Assembly: GCF_021568285.1 (NCBI RefSeq)
Contig: NZ_JAKGTQ010000002.1
Span: 434,001-498,000, forward strand
Source of the DNA: Rheinheimera sp. UJ63
GTDB taxonomy: Bacteria > Pseudomonadota > Gammaproteobacteria > Enterobacterales > Alteromonadaceae
Direction: 5' to 3'
DNA: 64,000 bases
The notes beneath the pieces were generated by a model. The model made no database searches, had not been told where the DNA came from, and saw nothing but the letters and a program-made list of their open reading frames with translations. The position numbers and the translations under genes are program-made. This document shows, piece by piece, positions 9,160-19,148 of this stretch (position 1 is its first letter; the number at the start of each line of letters is the position of its first letter).

Positions 9160-9978
9160 TTATTTCCCTGCCTTATCATCGGTGGTTACTACGTTTTGCC
9201 AAGCTGGGGTACGTTTGTCTAAAAATGCGCTTAGGCCTTCTTGGCCTTCGTCAGATACGCGGATATCGGCAATCGCTTGCTGGGTATGAGCAATAACATT
9301 GTTGCTAATTTTTCGGTTGTAGATGTTTTGCAACAAGGTTTTAGCCGCACGCATCGCCGCTGGGCTATTTTGCAGCAGTTGCGTAATAAAACCTTCACAG
9401 CAAGCCTGCATGTCATCGCTACTTACCACAACATGTAATAAACCCAATTGCAGTGCGGTAGCGGCGTTGAAGCGTTCAGCAGTGATAAAGTAGCGGCGGC
9501 TCGCGCGCTCGCCCAATGCTCGCATCACATAAGGGCTAATAACGGCAGGCATTAAACCAATGCGCACTTCACTTAAACAGAAAGTGGCGCTGTCACTGGC
9601 AATAGCAATATCACAGCAAGCCACTAAGCCAACCGCGCCGCCAAAGGCTGCACCGTTAACCAGAGCAATAGTGGGTTTTGGAAATTTATCGAGCAAGTGC
9701 ATTAAGGTGGCTAATTCGGCGGCATCACCCAGATTTTCATCGTAATCTTTTTGCGCCATAGCGCGCATCCAATTCAAATCGGCACCGGCAGAGAAGTTTT
9801 TGCCATTGGCGGCGAGCACCATGATCCGCACGGTATCGTTATTGGCAAGATCGTTGATCACATTAATTAATTCGGCGATCATCGCGTCATCAAAAGCGTT
9901 ATGCACAGCAGGGCGGTTCAGCGTTAAAGTTGCTACGCCACGGGTATCGATATTAACTTCTGTGTATACCTGGGTCAT
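9160..9978 (-). CDS. liuC: Methylglutaconyl-CoA hydratase
   Basis: A crotonase-fold hydratase of 272 residues converting 3-methylglutaconyl-CoA to HMG-CoA. It has the oxyanion-hole segments NFSAGADLNWM and NGAAFGGAVGLVACCDIAIAS and the family segment LSEVRIGLMPAVISPYV. The start has CGGAGA upstream. The assignment rests on its place between liuB and liuD. In principle it could also serve as a broad hydratase for the valine branch, which lacks its own hydratase here. Confidence 0.9.
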   Translation of the reverse strand: MTQVYTEVNIDTRGVATLTLNRPAVHNAFDDAMIAELINVINDLANNDTVRIMVLAANGKNFSAGADLNWMRAMAQKDYDENLGDAAELATLMHLLDKFPKPTIALVNGAAFGGAVGLVACCDIAIASDSATFCLSEVRIGLMPAVISPYVMRALGERASRRYFITAERFNAATALQLGLLHVVVSSDDMQACCEGFITQLLQNSPAAMRAAKTLLQNIYNRKISNNVIAHTQQAIADIRVSDEGQEGLSAFLDKRTPAWQNVVTTDDKAGK

Positions 9979-10141
9979 TTTTATCTCCGAAAGTTAAGAC
10001 TTTCTGCTTATAAAAGTAATGGGGTTGCCGGTATGGCTGGATAAGCCAGCAAGCGTTTGCTTACTACATAAAACACCTTTTGTGGTTAACCTACTTCAGC
10101 GCAGCCAGCCCGCTATTAAGCAAACTGGTTGCGGTAACACC

Positions 10142-11749
10142 TTACATTCTGAATACACCAAAACGGCTTTCTTCAATTGGGGCATTTAAGGCGGCCGCTA
10201 AAGCTAAACCGACGGTCATTCGCGTTTGTGCCGGATCGATAATGCCATCATCCCATAAGCGACCACTGGCATAGTAAGGATGGCCTTGTTTTTCATATTG
10301 TTCAACAATGGGTTGCTTCAAGGCTTTTTCAGCGTCAATACTTAAGGTTTCACCTTTGCGTGCTAAGCCATCTTTAGTCACTTGGGCCATAACACCGGCG
10401 GCTTGTTCACCGCCCATTACTGAGATGCGCGCATTCGGCCACATCCACATCATGGTGGGATCGTAAGCCCGGCCGCACATGCCATAGTTTCCGGCGCCAT
10501 AACTGCCACCAATTAACACAGTAAATTTCGGCACTTTGGCGCAGCTGACCGCCATCACCATTTTGGCACCGTGTTTGGCAATACCTTCGGCTTCGTATTT
10601 TTTACCCACCATAAAACCGGTGATATTTTGTAAAAACAACAGTGGGATTTTGCGCTGGGCACAAAGCTCAATGAAATGCGCGCCTTTTTGCGCCGATTCT
10701 GAGAATAAAATCCCGTTATTGGCGACAATGCCCACAGGATAGCCGAAGATCCGCGCAAAACCACAAACGAGCGTAGCACCGTAATATTGTTTAAACTCAT
10801 CAAAATCTGAGCCGTCGACAATACGAGCAATCACTTCTTTCACGTCGAACGGTTTGCGTAAGTCGGTACCGACAATGCCGTACAGCTCTTTAGCATCATA
10901 TAAAGGCTCTTGCGGTGCTTTTACATACATTTGCTGAGGTGCGGGGCGGTTCAGTCTGGATACCGCATTACGAGCAAGTTGCAGGGCGTGTTCGTCATTT
11001 AAAGCATAATGATCTGCCACGCCGGAGATTTTACAGTGCACATCGGCACCGCCGAGCTCTTCGGCGGACACTTCTTCACCGGTGGCGGCTTTTACCAGTG
11101 GTGGACCGGCTAAAAAAATGGTGCCTTGATCTTTAACGATAATGCTTTCATCGGCCATGGCCGGCACATAAGCGCCACCTGCAGTACAAAGCCCCATGAC
11201 TACCGCGATTTGCGGAATACCTTTGGCTGACATGTTCGCTTGATTAAAGAAAATACGCCCAAAGTGCAGTTTATCGGGGAAAACTTCGTCTTGGCGTGGC
11301 AGGTTAGCGCCACCAGAGTCGACTAAGTAAATACAGGGTAGGTGACAGCGCTCAGCAATTTCTTGCGCACGTAAGTGTTTTTTTACCGTAAGCGGATAGT
11401 AAGTACCGCCTTTAACCGTAGCATCGTTGGCGACAATCATGCACTCAACACCACTGACACGACCTACACCGGCAACCACTCCGGCACAGGGCACGTAATC
11501 TTCATAGCATTCCCAACCGGCAAATTGGCCTACTTCTAAAAAGGGTGAGCCGGGGTCAAGCAGCTTTTGGATCCGCTCGCGCACAAACAGCTTGCCACGT
11601 GCGGTATGCCGCGCGATCAACGCTTCGCCACCACCGAGTTTAATTTTTTGTACTGTGCTATTCAGATCATCGACCACGGCTTGCATCGCCGCAGCGTTTT
11701 TTTGGAAATCCTCTGCGCGAGGATTTACTTTTGACGTAATTCTGGTCAC
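10142..11749 (-). CDS. liuB: Methylcrotonyl-CoA carboxylase, carboxyltransferase subunit
   Basis: 535 residues, the same length as Pseudomonas LiuB. It transfers carboxylate from biotin on LiuD to 3-methylcrotonyl-CoA. It contains the carboxyltransferase motifs [32 protein letters not shown] and [18 protein letters not shown], and ends in FGVFRM as in the family. The start is a GTG at 11749 with AAGGTGA upstream. A 163-bp gap, unusual inside this otherwise tight operon, separates it from liuC and contains only a small TGGCT/AGCCA hairpin. Confidence 0.94.
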   Translation of the reverse strand: MTRITSKVNPRAEDFQKNAAAMQAVVDDLNSTVQKIKLGGGEALIARHTARGKLFVRERIQKLLDPGSPFLEVGQFAGWECYEDYVPCAGVVAGVGRVSGVECMIVANDATVKGGTYYPLTVKKHLRAQEIAERCHLPCIYLVDSGGANLPRQDEVFPDKLHFGRIFFNQANMSAKGIPQIAVVMGLCTAGGAYVPAMADESIIVKDQGTIFLAGPPLVKAATGEEVSAEELGGADVHCKISGVADHYALNDEHALQLARNAVSRLNRPAPQQMYVKAPQEPLYDAKELYGIVGTDLRKPFDVKEVIARIVDGSDFDEFKQYYGATLVCGFARIFGYPVGIVANNGILFSESAQKGAHFIELCAQRKIPLLFLQNITGFMVGKKYEAEGIAKHGAKMVMAVSCAKVPKFTVLIGGSYGAGNYGMCGRAYDPTMMWMWPNARISVMGGEQAAGVMAQVTKDGLARKGETLSIDAEKALKQPIVEQYEKQGHPYYASGRLWDDGIIDPAQTRMTVGLALAAALNAPIEESRFGVFRM

Positions 11750-11929
11750 TTAAGTCACCTTGTACTAGAGCGGGTTAAACAAAGCGGAACCGGAACAACT
11801 TAGCAGACTCACGTTTAATCGCTCGTTTCGTTAAATCTGTTGCGCGCTTCGCCTAGTTAATGTCACTTGCCTAGATTGCTAATAAGACAGTGGAAGCTGA
11901 CGCTGCCACTGTTAATCCGGCTTAAAAGC

Positions 11930-13099
11930 TTAGTTCGATTCGGTAAAGAGTTCACGGCCAATCAGCATGCGGCGAATTTCTGAGGTACCGGCACCAATTT
12001 CATACAACTTGGCATCTCGTAACAAACGTCCGGTAGGGTATTCATTGATATAACCATTACCGCCGAGTAATTGAATGGCGTCTAAGGCCATTTGGGTAGC
12101 TAATTCCGCCGCATATAAAATCACGCCGGCAGCATCTTTGCGGGTAGTTTCGCCTCTATCACATGATTTTGTCACCATGTAGACATAAGAGCGGGCCGCG
12201 TTCATGCGGGTATACATGTCGGCTAACTTACCTTGTACTAATTGGAATTCACCAATGGATTGGCCGAATTGCTTACGATCGTGGATATAAGGCACTACCA
12301 CATCCATACAGGCTTGCATAATACCCAGCGGGCCAGCGGCTAATACCACGCGCTCGTAATCCAAACCGCTCATCAGTACTTGTACGCCACGACCGACTTC
12401 GCCTAATACGTTTTCGGCAGGGACTTCACAATCTTCAAAGACTAATTCACAGGTGTTCGAGCCACGCATGCCCAGCTTGTCGAGTTTTTGTGCTTGGCTA
12501 AAGCCTTTGAAACCGCGTTCCACGATAAAAGCCGTAATGCCTTTGCTGCCGGCGTTTACGTCGGTTTTGGCGTAAATCACATAGGTATGGGCATCTGGAC
12601 CATTGGTGATCCACATTTTGTTACCGTTTAAAATGTACTTATCACCTTGTTTGTCGGCGCGCAGTTTCATGCTGACCACGTCAGAGCCGGCATTCGGTTC
12701 GCTCATGGCCAAGGCACCGATATGTTCACCCGAACACAGTTTGGGTAAGTATTTCATTTTCTGTGCTTCAGTGCCGTTGCGAGAAATTTGATTCACACAC
12801 AGATTGGAATGAGCACCATAAGACAGGGCCACTGAGGCAGAGGCGCGGCTGATTTCTTCCATGGCAATCACATGCTCAATATAGCCTAAGCCTGAGCCAC
12901 CGTATTTTTCATCCACGGTAATGCCTAATAAACCCAAATCACCAAATTTACGCCATAAATCATGTGGAAATTCGTTCTGCTCGTCGATTGCCGCGGCACG
13001 CGGTGCGATTTCTTCACGCGCAAACGCATTTACTTGATCACGGATCATATCGACGGTTTCGCCTAAATCGAAATTAAGGCCTTTGTAACTGCTAATCAT
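11930..13099 (-). CDS. liuA: Isovaleryl-CoA dehydrogenase
   Basis: First committed step of leucine catabolism after decarboxylation. It is a flavoprotein acyl-CoA dehydrogenase of 389 residues. The catalytic Glu is in [14 protein letters not shown], at the position typical of isovaleryl-CoA dehydrogenase rather than the usual C-terminal site. Other family motifs are [28 protein letters not shown] and [19 protein letters not shown]. It is first after liuR (47-bp gap). A 180-bp gap to liuB contains an ACAGTGG/CCACTGT hairpin at 11887-11912. Confidence 0.94.
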   Translation of the reverse strand: MISSYKGLNFDLGETVDMIRDQVNAFAREEIAPRAAAIDEQNEFPHDLWRKFGDLGLLGITVDEKYGGSGLGYIEHVIAMEEISRASASVALSYGAHSNLCVNQISRNGTEAQKMKYLPKLCSGEHIGALAMSEPNAGSDVVSMKLRADKQGDKYILNGNKMWITNGPDAHTYVIYAKTDVNAGSKGITAFIVERGFKGFSQAQKLDKLGMRGSNTCELVFEDCEVPAENVLGEVGRGVQVLMSGLDYERVVLAAGPLGIMQACMDVVVPYIHDRKQFGQSIGEFQLVQGKLADMYTRMNAARSYVYMVTKSCDRGETTRKDAAGVILYAAELATQMALDAIQLLGGNGYINEYPTGRLLRDAKLYEIGAGTSEIRRMLIGRELFTESN

Positions 13100-13146
13100 G
13101 TTAAATCCCCATCTGTATTAGGCTTATCACCCGAAACCTTATTGGT

Positions 13147-13551
13147 TCAGGCGCTTTTTGGTTGTTTGGCTTCAGAAAGCGTTTCTCGGCAGCGTTTTTC
13201 GACGGTAACCAGCTCCATCAACACCACTTTAATGTCATCCATCTGTTGGTGTAGTTCGACTTTTTTTTGTTCAATTAAGGTCAACATGGTGCTGAGTTGT
13301 TTTACGCTGCTTTTGTCGGCATCGTACAGTTCAAACAACTGACCGGTTTCCGCTAAGCTAAAGCCCAGGCGCTTGCCGCGTAAAATAAGCTTTAAGCGAA
13401 CGCGATCACGTTTGCTGTAAATTCGTGTTTGGCCGGCGCGCTGTGGCGTTATCAAACCCTGATCTTCGTAAAAACGAATGCTACGGGTCGTAATGTCAAA
13501 CTCCCGTGCTAGCTCGCTGATACTGTAGGTTTTCTCGTCTTTTTCTTTCAT
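13147..13551 (-). CDS. liuR: MerR-family regulator of branched-chain catabolism
   Basis: 134 residues with an N-terminal winged helix (YSISELAREFDITTRSIRFY, then LITPQR) and a C-terminal dimerisation coiled coil (MLTLIEQKKVELHQQMDDIK). There is no Cys-based metal site. The ATG at 13551 has GAGAAGG upstream. It is the promoter-proximal gene of the liu operon, where LiuR sits in many gammaproteobacteria. Two related 16-bp boxes in the divergent region are its likely targets, so it would control both the liu operon and the thiolase-mmsA operon. Confidence 0.9.
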   Translation of the reverse strand: MKEKDEKTYSISELAREFDITTRSIRFYEDQGLITPQRAGQTRIYSKRDRVRLKLILRGKRLGFSLAETGQLFELYDADKSSVKQLSTMLTLIEQKKVELHQQMDDIKVVLMELVTVEKRCRETLSEAKQPKSA

Positions 13552-13591
13552 GGCATGCCTTCTCACTAAGTGCTGGCAACTATAAGTGAAG

Positions 13592-13607
13592 TTTACGTAA
13601 AGGTAAA
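13592..13607 (-). promoter_or_regulatory. LiuR-like box upstream of liuR
   Basis: TTTACCTTTACGTAAA on the minus strand, 41 bp upstream of the liuR start, containing the perfect palindrome TTTACGTAAA. It aligns at 13 of 16 positions with the box near 13750. A possible minus-strand promoter (TTTACC, 17-bp spacer, TATAGT) overlaps it. LiuR binding is inferred from position and from the shared motif. Confidence 0.55.
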
Positions 13608-13740
13608 GCAATCAGCCATAAGCTATCACTGTTTGAGTGGGTTAATAGTGCTCTTTGTAAAGTTTTTATGCCAACAAAACGCCACTCGCTGTACAGATTT
13701 TTGCACTTTAAATCTGTGGTAATACCATAGTGCTAACAAG

Positions 13741-13762
13741 TTGACGTTGGCGTAAACGTAAA
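13741..13762. promoter_or_regulatory. LiuR-like box upstream of the thiolase operon
   Basis: The segment TTGACGTTGGCGTAAACGTA and the two bases after it, read on the minus strand, contain TTTACGTTTACGCCAA. This matches the liuR-proximal box at 13 of 16 positions. It lies 55 bp upstream of the thiolase start, and TTGACG could double as a -35 element. The two sites suggest joint control of both divergent operons. Confidence 0.55.
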
Positions 13763-13817
13763 TTTGGTGTAGGCTCTGTGTCATTATTTAAGTCAACGCC
13801 AAGATTTGGAGAGCTGA

Positions 13818-15002
13818 ATGAATCCGCAAAACCCTGTTGTTATTGTTGCTGCTAGACGTACCGCCATGGGCGGCTTTATGGGCGGTCTATCAGAGGTTGA
13901 CGCTACACTATTAGGTGCGGCGGCCATTAAAGCTGCAATGGCTGATGCAGGAATTGCTGCTGAGAAAATTAGCGAAGTAATTATGGGCAATGTACTGCCG
14001 GCGGGTTTAGGCCAGGCACCCGCGCGGCAAGCCACTTTAAAAGCCGGTTTACCTTTAAGTGCCGGTGCAACCACCATTAACAAGGTGTGTGGCTCAGGCT
14101 TAAAAGCCGTGATGTTAGCCAGTGATTTATTACACGCTGGCAGTGCCGATGTTGTGGTCGCCGGTGGCATGGAGTCGATGTCAAATGCGCCCTACCTGTT
14201 ACCCAAAGCGCGTAGCGGTTACCGTATGGGCCACGGCGAAATGAAAGACCATATGATGCTAGATGGTTTAGAAAACGCCTATGACGGTAAAGCCATGGGC
14301 TGTTTCGCGCAAAACACGGCTAATGATAAAGCGATTAATCGCGAGCAGATGGACGCCTTTGCGGTGCAATCACTGACCAGAGCACAAAATGCTATTAGCA
14401 GTGGCGCCTTTGTTGCTGAAATTACGCCGGTCACCTTTCAAACGCGTAAAGGCGAAATGACCTTTAACGTCGATGAGCAACCGGGTAATGCCAAATTAGA
14501 TAAAATTCCCACTTTACGTCCGGCGTTTGCCAAAGACGGCACTATTACCGCCGCAAACTCCAGTTCAATTTCTGATGGCGCTGCCGCCTTGGTATTAATG
14601 CGTTTAGACGATGCCAAAGCGTTAGGGGCTAAACCTTTAGCGCGCGTCGTAGCCCACAGCACGCACTCGATTGAACCAGAGAATTTCACGGTTGCGCCCG
14701 TTGGTGCGATGCAAAAATTATTGAAAAAAACCGGTTGGCAAAAAGATGAGGTTGACCTGTGGGAAATCAATGAAGCCTTTGCCATGGTCACGATGCTCGC
14801 CGTGAATGAGCTGGGTTTAGATAATAACAAAGTTAACGTTAACGGTGGTGCCTGTGCCTTAGGTCATCCGATTGGCGCTTCAGGTGCCCGTATTTTGGTG
14901 ACCTTGATCCACGCTTTGCGTAACCGCGGTTTAAGTAAAGGTATTGCTTCACTGTGTATCGGTGGCGGTGAAGCCGTCGCGCTTGCAGTGGAAGTCCTGT
15001 AA
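13818..15002 (+). CDS. Acetyl-CoA acyltransferase (thiolase, ivdA-like)
   Basis: 394 residues, a biosynthetic-type thiolase fold. The nucleophilic Cys is in [14 protein letters not shown] near residue 90, the His in [16 protein letters not shown], and the second Cys in [12 protein letters not shown] at the C-terminus. It is first in the plus-strand operon with mmsA. In this context the likely job is thiolysis of 2-methylacetoacetyl-CoA from isoleucine, or of acetoacetyl-CoA made by ScoAB. The start has GGAGAG upstream. Exact chain preference cannot be told. Confidence 0.9.
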   Translation: MNPQNPVVIVAARRTAMGGFMGGLSEVDATLLGAAAIKAAMADAGIAAEKISEVIMGNVLPAGLGQAPARQATLKAGLPLSAGATTINKVCGSGLKAVMLASDLLHAGSADVVVAGGMESMSNAPYLLPKARSGYRMGHGEMKDHMMLDGLENAYDGKAMGCFAQNTANDKAINREQMDAFAVQSLTRAQNAISSGAFVAEITPVTFQTRKGEMTFNVDEQPGNAKLDKIPTLRPAFAKDGTITAANSSSISDGAAALVLMRLDDAKALGAKPLARVVAHSTHSIEPENFTVAPVGAMQKLLKKTGWQKDEVDLWEINEAFAMVTMLAVNELGLDNNKVNVNGGACALGHPIGASGARILVTLIHALRNRGLSKGIASLCIGGGEAVALAVEVL

Positions 15003-15068
15003 CAAACGCTATGCTACGTAGGCCGCGTGTTTTACACCGGCCAACGCAACAATAAACCATTCATATTT

Positions 15069-15110
15069 ACCGACGGCAAATAATAACGACATAGATAAGA
15101 TGCCGTCGGT
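15069..15110. other. 10-bp stem hairpin between thiolase and mmsA
   Basis: ACCGACGGCA at 15069-15078 pairs perfectly with TGCCGTCGGT at 15101-15110 across a 22-base loop. No U-tract follows, so it is not a classic terminator. It ends 26 bp before the mmsA start. Possible roles are mRNA stabilisation, partial attenuation or a protein-binding site. Confidence 0.5.
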
Positions 15111-15136
15111 ATAGCCCAACAATCGGGAGATGCTTC

Positions 15137-16633
15137 ATGACACAACAGGTTCAACACTTTATCGACGGCGAATTCGTCACATCAACGAGCGATAAACTGA
15201 TTGCAGTGACTAATCCTGCAACGCAACAGGTGATTGCTCAAGTGCCTTGTGCCACCAGCGAAGAAATGGCGCGCGCTATTGCTTCAGCTAAGGCGGCTTT
15301 TCAAACATGGAAAGAAGTGCCGGTTTCTGAACGTGCTCGTTTAATGATGCGCTTTGCGCATTTATTAAAAGAACATCAGGGCGAAATTGCTGAGATCATT
15401 TGTGAAGAGTTAGGCAAAACCGTTGAAGATGCCAAAGGCGATGTTTGGCGCGGTATTGAAGTGGTAGAGCAAGCGGCGAATATCCCTTCTTTAATGATGG
15501 GTGAAACGGTTGAAAACGTGGCACGTAGCATTGATACCTACAGCTATATTCAGCCGCTAGGTGTCTGCGCGGGCATCACGCCATTTAACTTTCCTGCGAT
15601 GATCCCACTGTGGATGTTCCCGATGGCGATTGCTTGTGGTAACACCTTTATTTTAAAACCGTCTGAACAAGATCCGATGACGGTGAACAAAATTGCCGAG
15701 CTGTTTGTTAAAGCCGGTGCGCCAAAAGGCGTGTTGCAGGTAGTACACGGTGCGAAAGAGCAAGTGGATGCCATTTTGCATCACCCTGATATTAAGGCGA
15801 TTTCGTTTGTAGGCTCGGTTAACGTGGGTCAATACATCTATAAAACGGGTACTGACAACCTGAAGCGCGTACAAGCTTTTGCCGGTGCGAAAAACCATAT
15901 GGTGATTATGCCTGATGCCAATAAGCAACAGGTGGTGAATGCCTTGGTGGGCGCTTCTGTGGGGGCGGCAGGACAACGTTGTATGGCGATTTCAGTGGCC
16001 GTATTTGTCGGTGCCGCGGCAGAGTGGATCCCCGAGGTGGCCGCGGCCATTGGTAAAGTGCGTCCGGGGCATTACAGCGATGCTAATGCGGCTTACGGCC
16101 CACAAATCAGCCCACAAGCGCGTGCTCGCGTGCTATCACTGATTGAGCAAGGTAAAAAAGAAGGCGCGACCTGTGTATTAGATGGCACTGACTGCGTGGT
16201 CGATGGCTACCCTAACGGTAACTGGGTTGGCCCTACCGTGTTCAGTAATGTCACCACCGAGATGGAAATCTACAAGCAAGAAATCTTTGGGCCGGTGTTA
16301 TCTACCATGACGGTAGATTCGTTAGAAGAGGCGTTAAAAGTCGTTAACGACAGTCCTTTTGGTAACGGCACTTCAATCTTCACCGCCAGTGGCGCTGCCG
16401 CTCGTAAGTATCAGCACAACGTAGAAGTGGGTCAGGTGGGTATTAATATTCCCATTCCAGTACCGCTACCTTTTTTCTCCTTTACTGGATGGAAAGGCTC
16501 GTTCTACGGCGATCAACATGCTTACGGTAAACAAGCTGTGCGCTTCTACACTGAGACTAAAACCATTACGGCGCGTTGGTTCGATGACGATATTCCGGTA
16601 GCCGGCCCGAATATGTCGATTAATTTACGTTAA
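15137..16633 (+). CDS. mmsA: Methylmalonate-semialdehyde dehydrogenase (CoA-acylating)
   Basis: Converts methylmalonate semialdehyde to propionyl-CoA at the end of valine catabolism. It is 498 residues. It has the ALDH cofactor segments [12 protein letters not shown] and [12 protein letters not shown], the catalytic Cys in [11 protein letters not shown], and the MmsA-type C-terminus [23 protein letters not shown] precedes the start. It is followed by the acyl-CoA dehydrogenase gene after 106 bp. All steps from isobutyryl-CoA except the hydratase lie downstream. Confidence 0.94.
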   Translation: MTQQVQHFIDGEFVTSTSDKLIAVTNPATQQVIAQVPCATSEEMARAIASAKAAFQTWKEVPVSERARLMMRFAHLLKEHQGEIAEIICEELGKTVEDAKGDVWRGIEVVEQAANIPSLMMGETVENVARSIDTYSYIQPLGVCAGITPFNFPAMIPLWMFPMAIACGNTFILKPSEQDPMTVNKIAELFVKAGAPKGVLQVVHGAKEQVDAILHHPDIKAISFVGSVNVGQYIYKTGTDNLKRVQAFAGAKNHMVIMPDANKQQVVNALVGASVGAAGQRCMAISVAVFVGAAAEWIPEVAAAIGKVRPGHYSDANAAYGPQISPQARARVLSLIEQGKKEGATCVLDGTDCVVDGYPNGNWVGPTVFSNVTTEMEIYKQEIFGPVLSTMTVDSLEEALKVVNDSPFGNGTSIFTASGAAARKYQHNVEVGQVGINIPIPVPLPFFSFTGWKGSFYGDQHAYGKQAVRFYTETKTITARWFDDDIPVAGPNMSINLR

Positions 16634-16739
16634 GAGTTGACAGGGGCGAACGTGGCGACGGTGACAGCGAAGACAAAACCATTAAAAATTTGCAGCTGCG
16701 CCGTCGTCCGTTTTGCTTAGATCAGTACAGGAAATCTCT

Positions 16740-17897
16740 ATGAATTTTAATTTAACTGAAGATCAACAAGCCTTTGTTGATGTGGCTAAGCAGTTTGCTG
16801 AGCAAGAATTAGCCCCACATGCTGCACAGTGGGATCGTGATCACTTCTTTCCAAAAGCCGTGATCCAAAAAGCGGGTGAATTGGGGTTTTGTTCGCTGTA
16901 TACCGCAGAAGAAGATGGCGGTATGGGGTTATCACGCTTAGATTCGTCGATTATTTTTGAACAACTGGCCATGGGCTGTACTGCGACCACGGCGATGTTG
17001 ACCATCCACAATATGGCGACCTGGATGATTGCAACCTGGGGCACGGCAACCGCGAAAAGTGAGTGGGTTGAGTCGCTCGTGACCGGCCAAAAGTTAGCCT
17101 CTTATTGTTTAACTGAACCAGGCTCAGGCTCTGATGCCGCGGGTTTACGCACCAGCGCGAAGAAAGACGCTGATCATTATGTGCTGAACGGCTCAAAAAT
17201 GTTTATCTCGGGCGCCGGTGAAACCGAAGTATTAGTGGTGATGGCGCGTACCGGAGAAGCCGGCCCGAAAGGGATTTCAGCTTTTATTGTACCTGCCGAT
17301 GCCAAAGGCGTGATTTACGGTAAAGCCGAAGAGAAAATGGGCTGGAATGCACAGCCTACACGCTTAATTACTTTTGAAGATGTGCGTATTCCTGCGCACA
17401 ATTTATTAGGCAATGAAGGCGAAGGTTTTTCTTTTGCTATGAAAGGCTTAGACGGCGGCCGCATTAATATTGCGACCTGCTCTATCGGTACAGCGCAACA
17501 AGCGATGAATACCGCGCGCAATTATATGTTGGAGCGTCAGCAATTTGGTAAGCCTTTAGCGGCGTTTCAAGCGCTGCAGTTTAAACTGGCCGATATGGCC
17601 ACTGAACTGGTGGCGGCTCGGCAACTCGTGCGCTTAGCGGCCTTTAAATTAGATCAACAAGACAGTGAAGCCACCGCTTATTGTGCGATGGCCAAACGTT
17701 TTGCCACCGATGTCGGTTTCCAAGTGTGTGATCAAGCACTGCAACTGCATGGCGGTTACGGTTACATCAAAGAGTATCCTCTTGAGCGGCATTTCCGTGA
17801 TGTCCGCGTACATCAGATCTTAGAAGGTACGAACGAAATTATGCGGCTGATTATCGGCCGGCGTTTATTAGATGAAGCGGCAGGCGATATCTTATAA
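16740..17897 (+). CDS. Acyl-CoA dehydrogenase, probable isobutyryl-CoA dehydrogenase
   Basis: 385 residues of the acyl-CoA dehydrogenase family. It has FAD/substrate motifs YCLTEPGSGSDAAGL and MFISGAGETEVLV, and the catalytic Glu in the C-terminal HQILEGTNEIMRLIIGR, the position used by short-chain and isobutyryl-CoA dehydrogenases. The start at 16740 has AGGAAA upstream. Between mmsA and the hydrolase gene, its expected substrate is isobutyryl-CoA (valine), perhaps also 2-methylbutyryl-CoA (isoleucine). It corresponds to ivdC of the Shewanella-type ivd operon. Confidence 0.88.
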   Translation: MNFNLTEDQQAFVDVAKQFAEQELAPHAAQWDRDHFFPKAVIQKAGELGFCSLYTAEEDGGMGLSRLDSSIIFEQLAMGCTATTAMLTIHNMATWMIATWGTATAKSEWVESLVTGQKLASYCLTEPGSGSDAAGLRTSAKKDADHYVLNGSKMFISGAGETEVLVVMARTGEAGPKGISAFIVPADAKGVIYGKAEEKMGWNAQPTRLITFEDVRIPAHNLLGNEGEGFSFAMKGLDGGRINIATCSIGTAQQAMNTARNYMLERQQFGKPLAAFQALQFKLADMATELVAARQLVRLAAFKLDQQDSEATAYCAMAKRFATDVGFQVCDQALQLHGGYGYIKEYPLERHFRDVRVHQILEGTNEIMRLIIGRRLLDEAAGDIL

Positions 17898-17990
17898 CGA
17901 TAAAAAATCACGGTAACGCTGAGCTTATGCCATGTTATGTCACACACAGGGCTTACCCTAAGCGTTACTGTACACTTTAAAGGAATGTTT

Positions 17991-19145
17991 ATGCTGGTAA
18001 ATACTGACAGTAGTGTAGTGCTTTATCAGGAGTTGCAAGCAGCCAATGGTAAACTGATTGGCGTGGCGACACTCAACTCAGAAAAATCACTTAATGCCTT
18101 AAGCTTGCCGATGGTTGAATCCTTACTGCCACAATTGCAAGCATGGCAAGCTGATCCAACCGTTGCTATGGTGATGTTGCAAGGCGCGGGTGATAAAGCC
18201 TTTTGTGCGGGTGGCGATATTCGCGATTTGTATCAAGCTATGCAGGATGCCCCCGGCCAGTTTCAACCTTATGTTGCTGATTTCTTCTGCAAAGAATACA
18301 CCCTCGATTATCTGATCCATACCTTTGGCAAGCCCGTGTTAGTGTGGGGTAATGGCATCGTCATGGGCGGTGGTTTAGGCCTGATGGCGGGCGCTTCGCA
18401 TCGTATCGTGACCGCGAGCAGTCGTATTGCCATGCCGGAAATGGCCATCGGTTTATATCCTGATGTTGGGGCAAGCTGGTTTTTAAATCGGATGCCGGCT
18501 GGCTGTGGTTTATTTTTAGGTTTAACCGGTGCATCCATTAATGCCGCAGATGCGCGCTTTATTGGTTTAGCGGATGTATTCATTTGCCATGAGCAAAAAG
18601 CCGAGTTAGTGCAAAAGCTTTGCAGTATTAACTGGGGGGATACGGTGTCGTTAAACCACCAGAAACTGTCTGATGCACTGCGGGTGCAAGAACAAGGCTG
18701 TCGCACACAAATGCCACTTAGCCAGATCCGTGTGCATCAAGAGCCTATCGCGGCTTTAGCCCAAGCAGCGACCTTAGCCGAGGTGGTCAATAGTATTATG
18801 GCGATGCCAGGTGAAGATAAATGGCTGACTAAAGCCAAAGCGTCGCTGAGCTATGGCAGCCCGATAACCGCTCATATTGTGTTTCGTTTATTACAGCTGG
18901 GTCAAACAAAAATACTGGCCGACAGTTTCCGTTTGGAACTGGGCTTAAGTGTGCAATGTGGCAAGTTAGGCGAATTTCAAGAAGGCGTGAGAGCTTTATT
19001 AATTGATAAAGACTTACAACCTAAGTGGTTATATCCCGATGTGGCAGCCGTGCCGGTGGAAGTGGTGGCAGAACTGTTTCGTTCGCCATGGCCAGAAGCC
19101 GCACATCCCCTCGCACAATTGGGTAAACAACAACAAGGATATTAG
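17991..19145 (+). CDS. 3-hydroxyisobutyryl-CoA hydrolase (crotonase fold)
   Basis: 384 residues, the length of the HIBCH group and longer than simple hydratases. It has the oxyanion segments AFCAGGDIRDLY and NGIVMGGGLGLMAGASHRI and the hydrolase-type PEMAIGLYPDVGASWFL. It frees 3-hydroxyisobutyrate for MmsB, encoded 3 bp downstream. The ATG at 17991 is preferred because AAAGGA lies seven bases before it. A frame back to 17937 exists, but an ATG at 17985 would abut the ribosome site. There is no room between this gene and the dehydrogenase for a hydratase. Confidence 0.88.
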   Translation: MLVNTDSSVVLYQELQAANGKLIGVATLNSEKSLNALSLPMVESLLPQLQAWQADPTVAMVMLQGAGDKAFCAGGDIRDLYQAMQDAPGQFQPYVADFFCKEYTLDYLIHTFGKPVLVWGNGIVMGGGLGLMAGASHRIVTASSRIAMPEMAIGLYPDVGASWFLNRMPAGCGLFLGLTGASINAADARFIGLADVFICHEQKAELVQKLCSINWGDTVSLNHQKLSDALRVQEQGCRTQMPLSQIRVHQEPIAALAQAATLAEVVNSIMAMPGEDKWLTKAKASLSYGSPITAHIVFRLLQLGQTKILADSFRLELGLSVQCGKLGEFQEGVRALLIDKDLQPKWLYPDVAAVPVEVVAELFRSPWPEAAHPLAQLGKQQQGY

Positions 19146-19148
19146 AAC

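Noticed and set aside
17937-17990. Longer N-terminus for the 3-hydroxyisobutyryl-CoA hydrolase
   Set aside because: The extension lacks a ribosome site and family similarity; AAAGGA fits the ATG at 17991.
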